A stretch of 64,000 nucleotides of DNA from Baia soyae (GTDB lineage Bacteria > Bacillota > Bacilli > Thermoactinomycetales > Thermoactinomycetaceae), in NCBI RefSeq assembly GCF_004341445.1, contig NZ_SLXV01000002.1, forward strand, positions 1 to 64,000, given 5' to 3'. Each line of letters opens with the position of its first letter. Within the stretch, counting starts at the first letter, position 1. Below are positions 1 to 9,449 of this stretch, piece after piece. Both the position numbers and the translations under genes were made by a program. The notes under the pieces were generated by a model. The model was not told the origin of the DNA and searched no databases. It saw nothing but the letters and a program-made list of their open reading frames with translations.

Positions 1-63
1 AAGATAAAACTAAAGGGCATGAGTCCGGTTCAATACCGAACACATACCCTGCAGATTGCTTAA
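1..63 (+). pseudogene. IS3-family transposase OrfB, 3' end only
   Basis: The first 60 bases translate in frame 1 to a tail reading LKGMSPVQYRTHTLQIA followed by TAA at 61-63. The MSPVQYR motif is typical of the extreme C-terminus of IS3/IS150-type transposases (DDE integrase, OrfB). The rest lies outside the window, so intactness cannot be judged. Confidence 0.75.
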
Positions 64-65
64 AA

Positions 66-96
66 CTTCGTGTCTAACTTTTTGGGTTCACTTCAA
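66..96 (+). mobile_element. Right terminal region of the IS3-like element
   Basis: Just after the transposase stop comes TGTCTAACTTTTTGGGTTCA and then CTTCA. TGTCTAACTTTTTGGG is a common sequence at IS150-group right ends, which finish in CA. The exact terminus near 95 is inferred because the left end is not in the window. Confidence 0.5.
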
Positions 97-120
97 CGAA
101 GCAGGCTTTTGTGTATGTGC

Positions 121-741
121 CTATAAAGTTTCCAATACGACTTTATCCAAAGATAAACGACTAGTAGGACGGGCAGGCTGGGCTGCTTTCCCGATCGTGA
201 TTAGCATTACAGGAACATAGCGATCTGGAATATTAAATTCTTTTACCAATGACTGGCTGTTAAACCCACCCATGGCACAAGTATCAAACCCTTTTGCTTT
301 TGCTGCCAGCATTAACTGCATAGCGGAGAGGCTAGCATTTAGAAAAGCTGCATCACGAGCGTATTGTTTGTTTTGATAAGCACCGTCAATTTGTCCAAGC
401 GTCCGATCATAAACCGCTTGTGTTATCTCTCCTTGCTTGAGGTCCTCGTCATAAACGAGGCGAGCTCCTTGGTTTGCCTCAACATCCCCTAAGATCGCGA
501 TCACAACAGATGATTCGGTCACCTGAATCTGATTATAGGCGATCGGAAGTAAACGTTGTTTAGCTTCTTCACTTTGAAACGCTAGGTAACGCCAATGCTG
601 AATGTTCCAAGCGGATGGAGCACTTGCTGCAAGGATTAACAGCTCATCCAATTCTTCTTTTGGCATTTCGTATGTATCATATCGTTTTACACTACCACGA
701 GATAGCATAACTTCTTTTACTGCTTGAAAGTTCGCATTCAT
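121..741 (-). CDS. Nitroreductase family protein
   Basis: A 206-residue protein of usual length for FMN-dependent NAD(P)H nitroreductases. The N-terminal SRGSVKRYDTYEMP segment and the following ASAPSAWNIQHWRY stretch match the family pattern of FMN-phosphate and ribityl contacts. The later CAMGGF and IPDRYVPVMLITIGKA segments fit the C-terminal half. Such cytosolic enzymes reduce nitroaromatics or quinones; the substrate cannot be told. The start has AAGGAGG seven bases upstream. It is a single gene facing the IS3 remnant, with its own promoter covering an inverted repeat. Confidence 0.9.
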   Translation of the reverse strand: MNANFQAVKEVMLSRGSVKRYDTYEMPKEELDELLILAASAPSAWNIQHWRYLAFQSEEAKQRLLPIAYNQIQVTESSVVIAILGDVEANQGARLVYDEDLKQGEITQAVYDRTLGQIDGAYQNKQYARDAAFLNASLSAMQLMLAAKAKGFDTCAMGGFNSQSLVKEFNIPDRYVPVMLITIGKAAQPARPTSRLSLDKVVLETL

Positions 742-809
742 TCATATTCCTCCTTAGTACCGTTGTTCTAGTCGTCGTCATATACCTAGAACTATGCTTT
801 ACAATCTTT

Positions 810-842
810 ACTTAGTATATAAAAATAAGTACCTAATAACAA
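810..842 (-). promoter_or_regulatory. Promoter and candidate operator of the nitroreductase gene
   Basis: On the minus strand a -35 TTGTTA (837-842) and a -10 TATACT (814-819) are separated by 17 bases. The inverted repeat ACTTA-N11-TAAGT (810-830) overlaps the -10 and spacer, where a repressor would block initiation. HxlR-family (YodB/HypR-type) regulators commonly control nitroreductases, but no such regulator is in the window. Confidence 0.5.
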
Positions 843-863
843 GCGTATCTTTCCATATAGAAA

Positions 864-904
864 GCAAAAAACAAGCTACAGGAACTCTCGCTCCTATAGC
901 TTGT
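864..904 (-). terminator. Rho-independent terminator of the permease gene
   Basis: The inverted repeat ACAAGCTA...TAGCTTGT (871-904) has a stem of about 13 bp with one mismatch. On the minus strand it is followed by TTTTT. It lies 20 bases beyond the permease stop. Confidence 0.8.
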
Positions 905-923
905 CTACAATCATTTCGCTTTC

Positions 924-2333
924 CTATTTCGTGGAACCTTTGCCAATCAATGAATGTCTGCGAGAGTATCCGAAGTAAACAACAAGTCCAATTACAAACC
1001 AGATACCAAATGCGATCCACGTAATCATTTTTAACTGTAAGATGAGGTATCCACAGAATAATATACCTAAGATTGGAACCAATGGCACAAATGGTGTTTT
1101 AAATTTACGTGGTAGGTTTGGCTCCGTTTTACGAAGAATTAGAACTCCGATACAAACAAGCATGAAGGCGAAAAGTGTACCAATATTCACCATTTCAGCC
1201 AAGTGTTCTAATTTAAATAGTCCACCAATTAGCGCGGCGATAATCCCAACTAACCAAGTTGCTTTATAAGGAGTCGAGTGTTTTTCATCTACATCAGAGA
1301 AGAATTTCGGTAATAGTCCATCACGAGACATAGCGTAGAAAATACGAGTTTGTCCATATAACATAACAAGAATAACGGTTGTAAGACCCAAAATAGCTCC
1401 TACATCGATAAAACCTGCAACCCAATTCTGTCCTACCTGATCCATTACAAAGGAAGCCGGATGAGCAATGTCTTTAAACTGAGCAAACGGAACCGCTCCG
1501 GTCATAATTGCTGAAACAATTACATATAGAAGAGTACAAATCCCAAGTGACCATAAAATCCCACGTGGTAAGTCGCGTTGTGGATTTTTCGTTTCTTCCG
1601 CTGCAGACGCTACCGCATCAAAGCCAATGTAGGCAAAGAATACCGTGGCTGCTGCGAGTGAAATCCCACTAAAACCAAATGGTGCATACGGTGACCAGTT
1701 ACTTGGTTGTACATAGAACACACCAACCAAGATAAAGAGAAGAACAACCCCTACTTTTACAAGCACCATAATATTGTTTAATTTTTTTGAGGCTTGAATC
1801 CCAGTAGCTAATAAAAAGGTAATAAATAAAACAATTAGGACAGCAGGTAAGTTAAATAGTGTACCTGCTTGAGCATCATACGCTGCTGTTAATGCTTTTG
1901 GTAGATGAAGACCAAATCCAGATAGTAAGTTTTGAAAGTAGCCTGACCACCCTACGGCAACAGAACTAACGGCGAACAAATATTCTAACACTAAATCCCA
2001 ACCGATCACCCAAGCAATCAGCTCACCTAGTGTGGCATAGCTATAGGTGTAAACTGATCCAGATGCTGGAACCAGTGCTGCAAACTCAGCATAACAAAGT
2101 GCTGCAAACGCACAAGCCAAACCAGCTAGTAAGAAAGAAATGGTAAGTGCTGGACCTGCTTGCAAGGCACCTGTACCGGTTAATACAAAAATCCCTGTAC
2201 CGATAATGGCCCCGATTCCCAGCAAAGCCAAATCCCATGCAGTTAGGTTACGTTGTAACTTTGACTTTGTTTGCGCATCTTGCACAAAACTTTGAATACT
2301 TTTTTTACGGAAAAGCCCCGTAGATGATTTCAA
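924..2333 (-). CDS. APC-superfamily amino acid permease
   Basis: A 469-residue, very hydrophobic protein with about 12-13 membrane segments. The N-terminal part contains GIGAIIGTGIFVLTG, the TM1 unwound motif of APC amino acid transporters, followed by GPALTISFLLAG and the FAALVPASGSVYTYSY segment. It most resembles the cationic amino acid transporter (CAT/YfnA-like) group. The substrate is unknown. The start is TTG (2331-2333), preceded by AGGGGGAT at good spacing. It is monocistronic, with its own promoter and terminator. Confidence 0.9.
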   Translation of the reverse strand: MKSSTGLFRKKSIQSFVQDAQTKSKLQRNLTAWDLALLGIGAIIGTGIFVLTGTGALQAGPALTISFLLAGLACAFAALCYAEFAALVPASGSVYTYSYATLGELIAWVIGWDLVLEYLFAVSSVAVGWSGYFQNLLSGFGLHLPKALTAAYDAQAGTLFNLPAVLIVLFITFLLATGIQASKKLNNIMVLVKVGVVLLFILVGVFYVQPSNWSPYAPFGFSGISLAAATVFFAYIGFDAVASAAEETKNPQRDLPRGILWSLGICTLLYVIVSAIMTGAVPFAQFKDIAHPASFVMDQVGQNWVAGFIDVGAILGLTTVILVMLYGQTRIFYAMSRDGLLPKFFSDVDEKHSTPYKATWLVGIIAALIGGLFKLEHLAEMVNIGTLFAFMLVCIGVLILRKTEPNLPRKFKTPFVPLVPILGILFCGYLILQLKMITWIAFGIWFVIGLVVYFGYSRRHSLIGKGSTK

Positions 2334-2432
2334 GATAAATCCCCCTATTCCCTATAGAGCTAAAACACAACAATTTAAACAATTTAAACGATTAATATTC
2401 TATGAAATATTAATATGTGCTAGCTTTACGCC

Positions 2433-2461
2433 ATTTTACATAAATGCTTTTATGTAGTCAA
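2433..2461 (-). promoter_or_regulatory. SigA-type promoter of the permease gene
   Basis: On the minus strand TTGACT (2456-2461), 17 bases, TAAAAT (2433-2438). It leaves a leader of about 95 bases before the TTG start. Confidence 0.7.
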
Positions 2462-2517
2462 GTGATAATTAGGTGTAAGTTTAATAGGCAATTTATACTA
2501 ATAGGTATAATCTCCAA

Positions 2518-2541
2518 ACAAAAAGCCGCTTATTCAGCGAC
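2518..2541 (-). terminator. Terminator overlapping a stop codon
   Basis: On the minus strand GTCGC-N7-GCGGC is followed by TTTTTG. The loop contains the TAA stop of the glycolipid-binding-like gene. Confidence 0.6.
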
Positions 2542-3120
2542 TTCTACTTCTACCTCTACTTTTCGGCGAAATGAACCAGGATAGTCTATGACGAGTCCAT
2601 GTTCATCAATCCAAAACTCTTTGGTAAATCCTTTATATAGATTTTCAAAGCTATATTTCACTAGCGGGCCATTCCGTTTTAAATGCGTATAGCGTTGACA
2701 TCCTCGTTCGAGAGACAAGCTTGGTACGTCAATATAAACAACAGGCATGGCGTTAGTGGGCCGAATGGGAAAGTGAAGTCGACGAATGGGTAGGATGTTG
2801 GTAAAGGGAGAGATGGAAAGGTCGATATCAATACATCCTTCTAGTTCTGCTATCGGATCTCCATCACGATAGCTCCAGTTCCCCTCTCCATCTGAAAGTA
2901 GGTGGAGAAACCTGGGCTGTTCTTCATGTGAAACTAGAAGAGAAACTTCTCGCGTCCTCCATTCTTTATCACAAATTAAGTGATATGAGATACAAATAGG
3001 ATGAACTCCACTAGTTGCTGTGATAACAGAGTTCGCAATAATCTGTGTATCTTTGATATCAAAAGATAGGTGCTCTAGTGTTGATTCATCCCAAGAACGC
3101 CAAATTGCATCCATGTGCAT
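2530..3120 (-). CDS. Putative glycolipid-binding domain protein
   Basis: A 196-residue soluble protein without signal peptide or membrane segment. The opening MDAIWRSWDESTLEHL, the GNWSYRDGDPIAELEGCIDIDLSISPFTNILPIRRL core and the C-terminal YPGSFRR fit the family annotated as putative glycolipid-binding (PF06475, PA1994-like). That family is named from structural similarity to lipoprotein localisation factors, and its function is not established. It lies between a permease and pgi, apparently as a single gene. Assignment is by pattern recall only. Confidence 0.65.
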   Translation of the reverse strand: MHMDAIWRSWDESTLEHLSFDIKDTQIIANSVITATSGVHPICISYHLICDKEWRTREVSLLVSHEEQPRFLHLLSDGEGNWSYRDGDPIAELEGCIDIDLSISPFTNILPIRRLHFPIRPTNAMPVVYIDVPSLSLERGCQRYTHLKRNGPLVKYSFENLYKGFTKEFWIDEHGLVIDYPGSFRRKVEVEVEVAE

Positions 3121-3223
3121 GGCAGTCTCCTCATTTCGTTCATAACTCCTTTCTCTATACCCGTTTTTATATGATCCTAATCCGATAATTTATCAAAAAA
3201 ACAGACCCACTCGATCGTTTTAG

Positions 3224-3259
3224 AAAAAAAGAGACGGCATAGAAACCGTCTCTTTTTTA
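3224..3259. terminator. Bidirectional terminator
   Basis: GAGACGG (3231-3237) pairs with CCGTCTC (3246-3252). The stem is flanked by an A-tract and a T-tract, so it works on both strands. It is placed to terminate pgi on the minus strand. Confidence 0.8.
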
Positions 3260-3268
3260 ATATCGAAT

Positions 3269-4621
3269 TCAATTTTCCAAACGCTTCAAAAGTTGTTCTT
3301 GTTCATCCTCATAACCAGGTTTACCAAGCAAAGCAAACATATTGTTCTTATAAGCCTCTACCCCTGGCTGGTCAAACGGGTTCACTCCTAGTAGATAACC
3401 GCTAACTCCACAAGCTTTTTCAAAGAAGTAGATCAGATGCCCGACTGTTCGTGGGGTTAGTTCATCTATTCTCAAGACGAGGTTTGGAACACCCCCATCT
3501 GTATGAGCAAGCAAGGTTCCTTCAAATGCCTTTGCATTCACAAAGTCTAGGTCTTTCCCTGCTAGATAGTTTAACCCATCTAGATCGTCCTCTGCTTTCT
3601 CAATCACGATCTTTTGCGAAGAATGATTCACAAAGAGAACGGTTTCGAAAATCGTACGGAGCCCTTCTTGGATATATTGACCCATCGAATGAAGATCGGA
3701 AGTAAAGTTAACCGATGCTGGAAACAATCCTTTCTGGTCCTTCCCTTCACTTTCTCCAAACAACTGCTTCCACCATTCAGAGAAATATTGAAGCGCCGGA
3801 TCGTAGTTTACCAATATTTCGGTCGTTTTTCCTTTGCGATACAAGGCATTTCTGGCAGCAACATATTGGTAGCATGGATTGGAAGCTAGATCCGGATTTG
3901 CGTATTGCTTCTCTGCTTCTTGTGCGCCTTCCATTAATTCTCGGATCGGAATTCCTGATACGGCAATCGGCAAAAGTCCAACTGCTGTAAGAACAGAATA
4001 ACGTCCCCCCACATCATCAGGGATCACAAATGTTTCATAGCCCTCTGCCGTAGCAAGGGTCTTAAGCGCGCCTCTCTCCCGATCGGTAGTCGCAAAAATC
4101 CGTTTCCTTGCTTCTTCTAGCCCATATCGCTTTTCTAGATAATCACGGAATATACGGAAGGCGATAGCTGGCTCTGTCGTGGTTCCCGATTTGGAAATCA
4201 CATTCACACTTACATCTTTTCCTTCTATCAATTGAAGGAGGTTTGCAACATAGTGAGAACTTATATGATGACCTACAAAGTAAACTTCTGGCGTTTTCCG
4301 CCTCTCTTTGGTTTGCATGTTGTAAAAAGAGTGGGACAACATCTCAATTACTGCACGCGCACCCAGGTAGGAACCACCAATTCCAATTACAATTAATACA
4401 TCCGAATTCGCTTGGATTCGCTCTGCGGCGGCCTGAATTCGGGCAAACTCTTCTCGGTCATATTTAGATGGTAGCTCCACCCATCCTAAAAAATCAGAAC
4501 CTGCGCCCGTTCCGTTATGTAATTGCTCATGTGCTAATTGAATCGCTGGAGCAAGTTGTGCTACTTCATGATCTCCTAAGAATGGCCTAGCTGTTTGGAA
4601 TTGAAACTGAATATTACTCAT
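3269..4621 (-). CDS. pgi: Glucose-6-phosphate isomerase
   Basis: 450 residues, the usual length for Bacillales Pgi. It interconverts glucose-6-phosphate and fructose-6-phosphate in the cytosol (glycolysis/gluconeogenesis). The [11 protein letters not shown] motif (about residues 80-90), [16 protein letters not shown] with the phosphate-binding serines, [17 protein letters not shown] (family signature) and the C-terminal [12 protein letters not shown] segment are all present. It is a single gene facing away from the lipoprotein gene, with a terminator immediately downstream. No defect is visible. Confidence 0.97.
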   Translation of the reverse strand: MSNIQFQFQTARPFLGDHEVAQLAPAIQLAHEQLHNGTGAGSDFLGWVELPSKYDREEFARIQAAAERIQANSDVLIVIGIGGSYLGARAVIEMLSHSFYNMQTKERRKTPEVYFVGHHISSHYVANLLQLIEGKDVSVNVISKSGTTTEPAIAFRIFRDYLEKRYGLEEARKRIFATTDRERGALKTLATAEGYETFVIPDDVGGRYSVLTAVGLLPIAVSGIPIRELMEGAQEAEKQYANPDLASNPCYQYVAARNALYRKGKTTEILVNYDPALQYFSEWWKQLFGESEGKDQKGLFPASVNFTSDLHSMGQYIQEGLRTIFETVLFVNHSSQKIVIEKAEDDLDGLNYLAGKDLDFVNAKAFEGTLLAHTDGGVPNLVLRIDELTPRTVGHLIYFFEKACGVSGYLLGVNPFDQPGVEAYKNNMFALLGKPGYEDEQEQLLKRLEN

Positions 4622-4701
4622 AAATGCCCCCCGTATGATTTTCTCTTTGTGTTATATTGTCCATCTCAAAACATATAAACCCTGAAAGGGAGAGATTTCT
4701 T

Positions 4702-5475
4702 ATGTCCTTCGTTCATAAAACCCAAATTTTCTTCATCGGACTATGTTGTAGTCTACTCCTAACGAGTTGTGCACAAGCCAATATCCATATGAATATAAAT
4801 TGGGACTTATCCGGTACATATAAGTTTCAAATCGTCAATGATCCCAGGCTAAGTAAAATAACAAACTGGCTGTCTGATCATTATAAGCAAAAAGGCTATC
4901 TGATCACTCCCATCAAAACAATTGAAGCGGTCGGGTTCTCTGCGGAGAAAAAAGTAAAAAACATCCTAGATACTCCCATCCAGCAAGATTTTCCTGACTT
5001 CTCACAATTAATGAATTCATGGACCACGATCCTACAAAGCGATCTTCCTAGCTTACAATCACTAGACTCTACACCAAGTGAAAAAACCAAACCAAACAAG
5101 CACTTAACATGGAATTCGGATTTATTTACCACTCAGATCCGATATCGAAACACTGAGCTTGATTTAACCCGTCTACCTGTTAATAAAATATATGCTACCT
5201 ATCAGCATTATTTTGGAAAAAAGAATGAAACTCCACCTTCTTTACAGTTTCAGATCACTCTGCCTATCGCGCCAGATAATAGCAATGCAAATCAGGCTAG
5301 CAATGATGGGAAGACCTTATGTTGGGATTTAAAATTTGGACAAAAAAATCCTATCTTCATGACAGTTGAAATCCCAAATCCTATTACAGTTGGCATCTTA
5401 TCCTTGTTAGCCCTTCTATTCCTTGGTGTTATCCTCTTCACGACTATAAGAAAGCGAAAAGGGGCTGGGAAATAA
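4702..5475 (+). CDS. Lipoprotein with C-terminal membrane anchor (DUF3153-like)
   Basis: The protein starts with a signal peptide ending in the lipobox LLTSC. It continues as an extracytoplasmic domain beginning ANIHMNINWDLSGTYKF and ends with a membrane helix (about the last 35 residues: VGILSLLALLFLGVILF) and a basic tail. The pattern resembles proteins annotated DUF3153; the function is unknown. An upstream in-frame ATG at 4657 exists, but AAAGGGAGAG six to nine bases before 4702 and the lipobox position favour 4702 (257 aa). It is divergent from pgi. Confidence 0.75.
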   Translation: MSFVHKTQIFFIGLCCSLLLTSCAQANIHMNINWDLSGTYKFQIVNDPRLSKITNWLSDHYKQKGYLITPIKTIEAVGFSAEKKVKNILDTPIQQDFPDFSQLMNSWTTILQSDLPSLQSLDSTPSEKTKPNKHLTWNSDLFTTQIRYRNTELDLTRLPVNKIYATYQHYFGKKNETPPSLQFQITLPIAPDNSNANQASNDGKTLCWDLKFGQKNPIFMTVEIPNPITVGILSLLALLFLGVILFTTIRKRKGAGK

Positions 5476-5559
5476 AAAAGCCCCTCATCCAGTATACATC
5501 CTAGACGAGAGACTTTCGTGCCCATTCGGTTATCTTATGCTATGCACTCATCACAAAAT

Positions 5560-6414
5560 CTATGCAAGATGAACAGGTTTCAGCAATTCCCAATCCCCGT
5601 CAAAGGAATAAGCGGCAGGTCCTGTCATATAGACATGATCATCTTCTACTCGCCATTCGATGAGCAGATCCCCACCTTTTAGATGAACAGTAGCCTTACG
5701 GTCAAGCCTTCCTTTACGAGCTGACGCTACCACCGTAGCACAAGCACCCGAACCGCAAGCATACGTCTCTCCCACTCCTCTCTCCCAGACCCGCATCTTG
5801 ACAGAGTTAGCATCTTGGATCGAGATAAACTCTACATTGGTACGGTTGGGAAAGTTGGGATGACTTTCGATTAGCGGACCGTACTGATGAAGAGAAAACT
5901 CCGCCAAGTCCTCCACTTCAATCACAGCATGTGGATTCCCCATGGATACAGCACTGTATACAAATTCACGATCTTGCACCACCAATTGCTCTTCTTGGGC
6001 AATGGTTTGGGTTGAGATCACAGGAACTTGGCTCGCTTCCAAAATCGGCTGACCCATATCCACACGAACTTGGGTCACTTTCCCTTCTCTAACTGTAAGC
6101 CAAACTGGCTGGATGGCTCTTTTTGTTTCGATCGTAAGTTCTGCTTTTCCACTTGATATCCGCTCATAAAAATACTTTGCAACACAGCGAATCGCATTTC
6201 CGCATTGCTCTGATTCGCTACCATCTCCATTAAAAATGCGCATCTGACAATCGGCTACCTCAGACGGCAAGATGTATACCAAACCATCTGCCCCGATTCC
6301 TGTATGCCGATTGCAAACCGCGACAGCAAGTTGAGCTATATTTCCCGGCACACCTTCGCGATCTACTACGACCACGAAATCATTACCAAGACCATGCATT
6401 TTCGTAAAACGCAT
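5560..6414 (-). CDS. dapF: Diaminopimelate epimerase
   Basis: Converts LL- to meso-diaminopimelate in the lysine and peptidoglycan precursor pathway. It begins MRFTKMHGLGNDFVVV, the family N-terminus. It carries both catalytic cysteine motifs: NGDGSESEQCGNAIRC (about residue 75) and YACGSGACATVV (about residue 215). A longer in-frame ATG at 6456 exists, but AAAGGGGATTTCCTT ahead of 6414 and family length (284 aa) favour the shorter start. Both halves of the pseudo-symmetric fold look complete. Confidence 0.96.
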   Translation of the reverse strand: MRFTKMHGLGNDFVVVVDREGVPGNIAQLAVAVCNRHTGIGADGLVYILPSEVADCQMRIFNGDGSESEQCGNAIRCVAKYFYERISSGKAELTIETKRAIQPVWLTVREGKVTQVRVDMGQPILEASQVPVISTQTIAQEEQLVVQDREFVYSAVSMGNPHAVIEVEDLAEFSLHQYGPLIESHPNFPNRTNVEFISIQDANSVKMRVWERGVGETYACGSGACATVVASARKGRLDRKATVHLKGGDLLIEWRVEDDHVYMTGPAAYSFDGDWELLKPVHLA

Positions 6415-6487
6415 AAGGAAATCCCCTTTTATGAGAAAGATTAACTCACTCAACATATCAAAAAATATTTATCCTGAAAAGAGGATA

Positions 6488-6535
6488 TAAAAAAATGAAC
6501 AGACAGATGAACTCGATTGGTTCACATGTCTGTTC
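6488..6535 (-). terminator. Terminator of the Ca2+-ATPase gene
   Basis: GAACAGACAGATGAAC and GTTCACATGTCTGTTC form a 16-bp stem with two mismatches around a 7-base loop. On the minus strand it is followed by a T-run. Confidence 0.85.
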
Positions 6536-6546
6536 GTTATCCGGAA

Positions 6547-9276
6547 TTAATTCATTCTTAACTTAAATACCTTGCGGACTGTGAGGGCCACCGAATCTAA
6601 CAAACCCGCACAGAGTACAGGTAGTGAAGCCGTAACGGTAACGAGAATCCAGTCTCGAAGTCCAATAGGTACCGTATGGAAGATTGGTTGTAGGGGTGAA
6701 TAGTAAATGACCGCTAACAACAAGAGTACCGACGAAGCTACTGCCAAGAGCAATGCCTTGTTATTAAATGGGTTTCTCTGAAAAATCGTTCCTTCTGAGC
6801 GACAGTCGAATACATAGATTAATTGGGCCATAACCAATGTAGCAAAAGCGACTGTTTGTGAGACGACGAGATTCTCAGGATATTGCATAAAAGTTACCCA
6901 AAAAGCGAGTAGCGAGCATGAACCGATTAGTAATCCGCGTGTGATAATCTTCCAACCTACTCCCCTAGCAAAAACACTTTCACGGCTGTTTCGAGGAACA
7001 CGAGCCATCGTATTTTCCTCAGCAGGGTCTACACCCAGTGCCATCGCAGGTAAGCCATCTGTCACCAGGTTCACCCATAAAATCTGGATCGGTAACAGCG
7101 GTAAGGGAAGTCCTGCTAACATCGCAAAAAACATCACTAAAATCTCACCCACATTACTAGCTAACAAGTAGCTAATAAACTTACGAATGTTATCGTAGAT
7201 ATGCCTACCTTCTTCAATGGCAGAAACAATCGTTGCAAAGTTATCATCAGCTAATATGAGCGAGGAAGCTTCCTTACTCACATCCGTGCCAGCCACTCCC
7301 ATGGCAATGCCGATATTGGCTGCTTTTATCGCTGGGGCATCGTTTACACCATCACCCGTCATCGCCACTACGTGACCAGCTTGTTGCAGAGCTTTTACAA
7401 TCCGCAATTTGTGTTCAGGAGAGACTCGCGCATACACATCAATCTCGTTGACCCTATTTTGTAGTTGTTCATCACTCATCTCGCTTAGTTGTTGCCCGCT
7501 AATTGTTAACCCGGATGTTGATTTAATCCCCAATTCATACGCAATCGCCTCCGCTGTCGCTTGATGATCACCTGTAATCATAATCGTTTTAATGCCCGCA
7601 TTTCGGCATATTTCAATCGCATCTTTTACTTCCGGGCGAGGTGGATCAATCATTCCAGCTAGTCCGACAAAGACCAATTTCTCCTCAAGAGCCATTTGAG
7701 AACTTTGTTGTTCCCCTTTTCCCACTTCTCGGTAAGCAAATGCTAGGTTACGCAGTGCCATACTTGCTAGGTTTTCATTTTGCTCTTGGATTTGCTGGCG
7801 AAGCTGGTCTGAAAGATGGGTAACCTTCCCTTGAACGAGAGCATACGTACAGCTTTCGAGTAACACATCGGGTGCTCCTTTTGCATAGAGGAAACATTGG
7901 CCCGATGGGCTGGTTAAAAGGACCGACATCCTTTTTCGTTTCGAATCAAACGGGAACTCTCTCATTCGTTTCCATGAATTTGTTAAAACATCTTGATATA
8001 AGCCTGCTTTTCCACCGGCAACTAGAAGAGCTCCCTCAGTTGGATCACCATCTATTTGCCAAGTATCCACCTGATCTGGCCCCGTACGCTCTAACACAGC
8101 GTTATTGCACAGTACCGATATTTCTAACAATCGGGTAATACCTAAGTCTTTTTGAGGGGAGATCACTTGATTTTGGATGCGAAAGAAGTCTTTATGAGCC
8201 GAAACATTGGGATCTACTTCCACTTCTTTTCCCAACGTCCATAGCCTGGTAACCGTCATCTTATTTTGAGTCAATGTGCCTGTTTTATCTGAGCAAATCA
8301 CCGTTGCACAACCTAACGTCTCCACAGAAGGTAACTTGCGTACGATTGCTCTTCGCTTAATCATGCGCTGAACTCCCAACGCCAGAGCGACTGTTACAAT
8401 CGCTGGTAACCCTTCTGGAATCGCGGCAACCGCCAAGCTCACACCGGCCAAAAACATTTTGTACATCTCTTGCCCGTGCCAAATCCCAGTTCCAACTACC
8501 ACAGCGGTCAAAAAGATGGAAGCCACGATTAACACTTTCCCTAATTGTTCCAACCGTCGTTGCAAGGGTGTTTCTGTGGATTCTGTTGCTTGAATCAGAT
8601 GCGCTATTTTCCCCATCTCAGTCTGCATACCTGTACCCACTACCAGACCCATGCCCGTTCCTTGAATCACTAGGGTCCCCATATATCCCATGTTTTTTCG
8701 ATCACCTAATGGCACATCGGCACGGGGTAAGCGACTTGATATTTTTTCAACAGGTAGCGATTCTCCTGTCAACGCTGACTCTTCTACACGTAGCGAGATC
8801 GCCTTACAGAAGCGAACATCGGCTGGAATCCGATCTCCACTTTCGAGAAAAATAAGATCACCTGGAACTAATTCCTCAGCTGGAATTCGGACCCATTTCC
8901 CTTCTCGCATTACGCGAGCAGTAGGTGAAGAAAGCTTTTTAAGCGCTGCTAGCGATTTCTCCGCTTTTATCTCTTGAATAAATCCTAGAACCGCATTTAA
9001 CGCCACAATCGCAATAATCGCGATCGCATCTGTATACTCACCCAGTAGCCCTGAGATCAAGGTGGCTGCCAGCAGGACCAGCACCATAAAATCTTTAAAT
9101 TGATCTACAAAGACAGATAATAAGGAGGCTTTTTCACTTTCACTAATCTGGTTCGGCCCTATTTGTTTGAATCTTTTTTTAGCTTCATTTAGGGTAAGTC
9201 CCTTTTCTGAATCAACTCTCAGCTCTTGTGCGACTCGTTCTGGATCAAGATCAATCCACTGGTTTGTGTCCGACAC
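6547..9276 (-). CDS. Calcium-translocating P-type ATPase (P2A, YloB-like)
   Basis: A 909-residue P-type ATPase. Visible motifs in order: N-terminal cation ATPase domain, ALTGESLPVEK actuator motif (about residue 178), AAIPEGLPAIVTVALALG in M4 (about 290), ICSDKTGTLT with the phosphorylated Asp (about 330), TGDGVNDAPAIK hinge (about 645), and a six-helix C-terminal transport region. PEGLP in M4 and the NLVTDGLPA segment in M6 are of the SERCA/PMR1 group that exports Ca2+ (or Mn2+). It lies near rqcH, as yloB follows yloA in B. subtilis, but about 8 kb of accessory genes separates them here. Confidence 0.92.
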   Translation of the reverse strand: MSDTNQWIDLDPERVAQELRVDSEKGLTLNEAKKRFKQIGPNQISESEKASLLSVFVDQFKDFMVLVLLAATLISGLLGEYTDAIAIIAIVALNAVLGFIQEIKAEKSLAALKKLSSPTARVMREGKWVRIPAEELVPGDLIFLESGDRIPADVRFCKAISLRVEESALTGESLPVEKISSRLPRADVPLGDRKNMGYMGTLVIQGTGMGLVVGTGMQTEMGKIAHLIQATESTETPLQRRLEQLGKVLIVASIFLTAVVVGTGIWHGQEMYKMFLAGVSLAVAAIPEGLPAIVTVALALGVQRMIKRRAIVRKLPSVETLGCATVICSDKTGTLTQNKMTVTRLWTLGKEVEVDPNVSAHKDFFRIQNQVISPQKDLGITRLLEISVLCNNAVLERTGPDQVDTWQIDGDPTEGALLVAGGKAGLYQDVLTNSWKRMREFPFDSKRKRMSVLLTSPSGQCFLYAKGAPDVLLESCTYALVQGKVTHLSDQLRQQIQEQNENLASMALRNLAFAYREVGKGEQQSSQMALEEKLVFVGLAGMIDPPRPEVKDAIEICRNAGIKTIMITGDHQATAEAIAYELGIKSTSGLTISGQQLSEMSDEQLQNRVNEIDVYARVSPEHKLRIVKALQQAGHVVAMTGDGVNDAPAIKAANIGIAMGVAGTDVSKEASSLILADDNFATIVSAIEEGRHIYDNIRKFISYLLASNVGEILVMFFAMLAGLPLPLLPIQILWVNLVTDGLPAMALGVDPAEENTMARVPRNSRESVFARGVGWKIITRGLLIGSCSLLAFWVTFMQYPENLVVSQTVAFATLVMAQLIYVFDCRSEGTIFQRNPFNNKALLLAVASSVLLLLAVIYYSPLQPIFHTVPIGLRDWILVTVTASLPVLCAGLLDSVALTVRKVFKLRMN

Positions 9277-9367
9277 ACATCGTTCCCCCTTTGTCCCATT
9301 TTGCTCTATACATGCTATTCAGGGACAAGTCAGTTCATTCGGACGAGTTATGATTGATTTCATACAT

Positions 9368-9431
9368 TCAAATAAATATTTGACTGATAAAAAATGAAAG
9401 AATATAATAACATTCAAACAGATACTTGAAT
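9368..9431 (+). promoter_or_regulatory. cadCA promoter with two CadC-type operators
   Basis: -35 TTGACT (9380-9385), 17 bases, -10 TATAAT (9403-9408). The palindrome TCAAATA-AA-TATTTGA (9368-9383) overlaps the -35. A second, weaker one, ATTCAA-N8-TTGAAT (9412-9431), covers the transcription start region. CadC/ArsR-family operators on staphylococcal cad promoters have the same TCAAATA-type arms. Confidence 0.85.
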
Positions 9432-9449
9432 ATAAAGGATTGAGTATAC

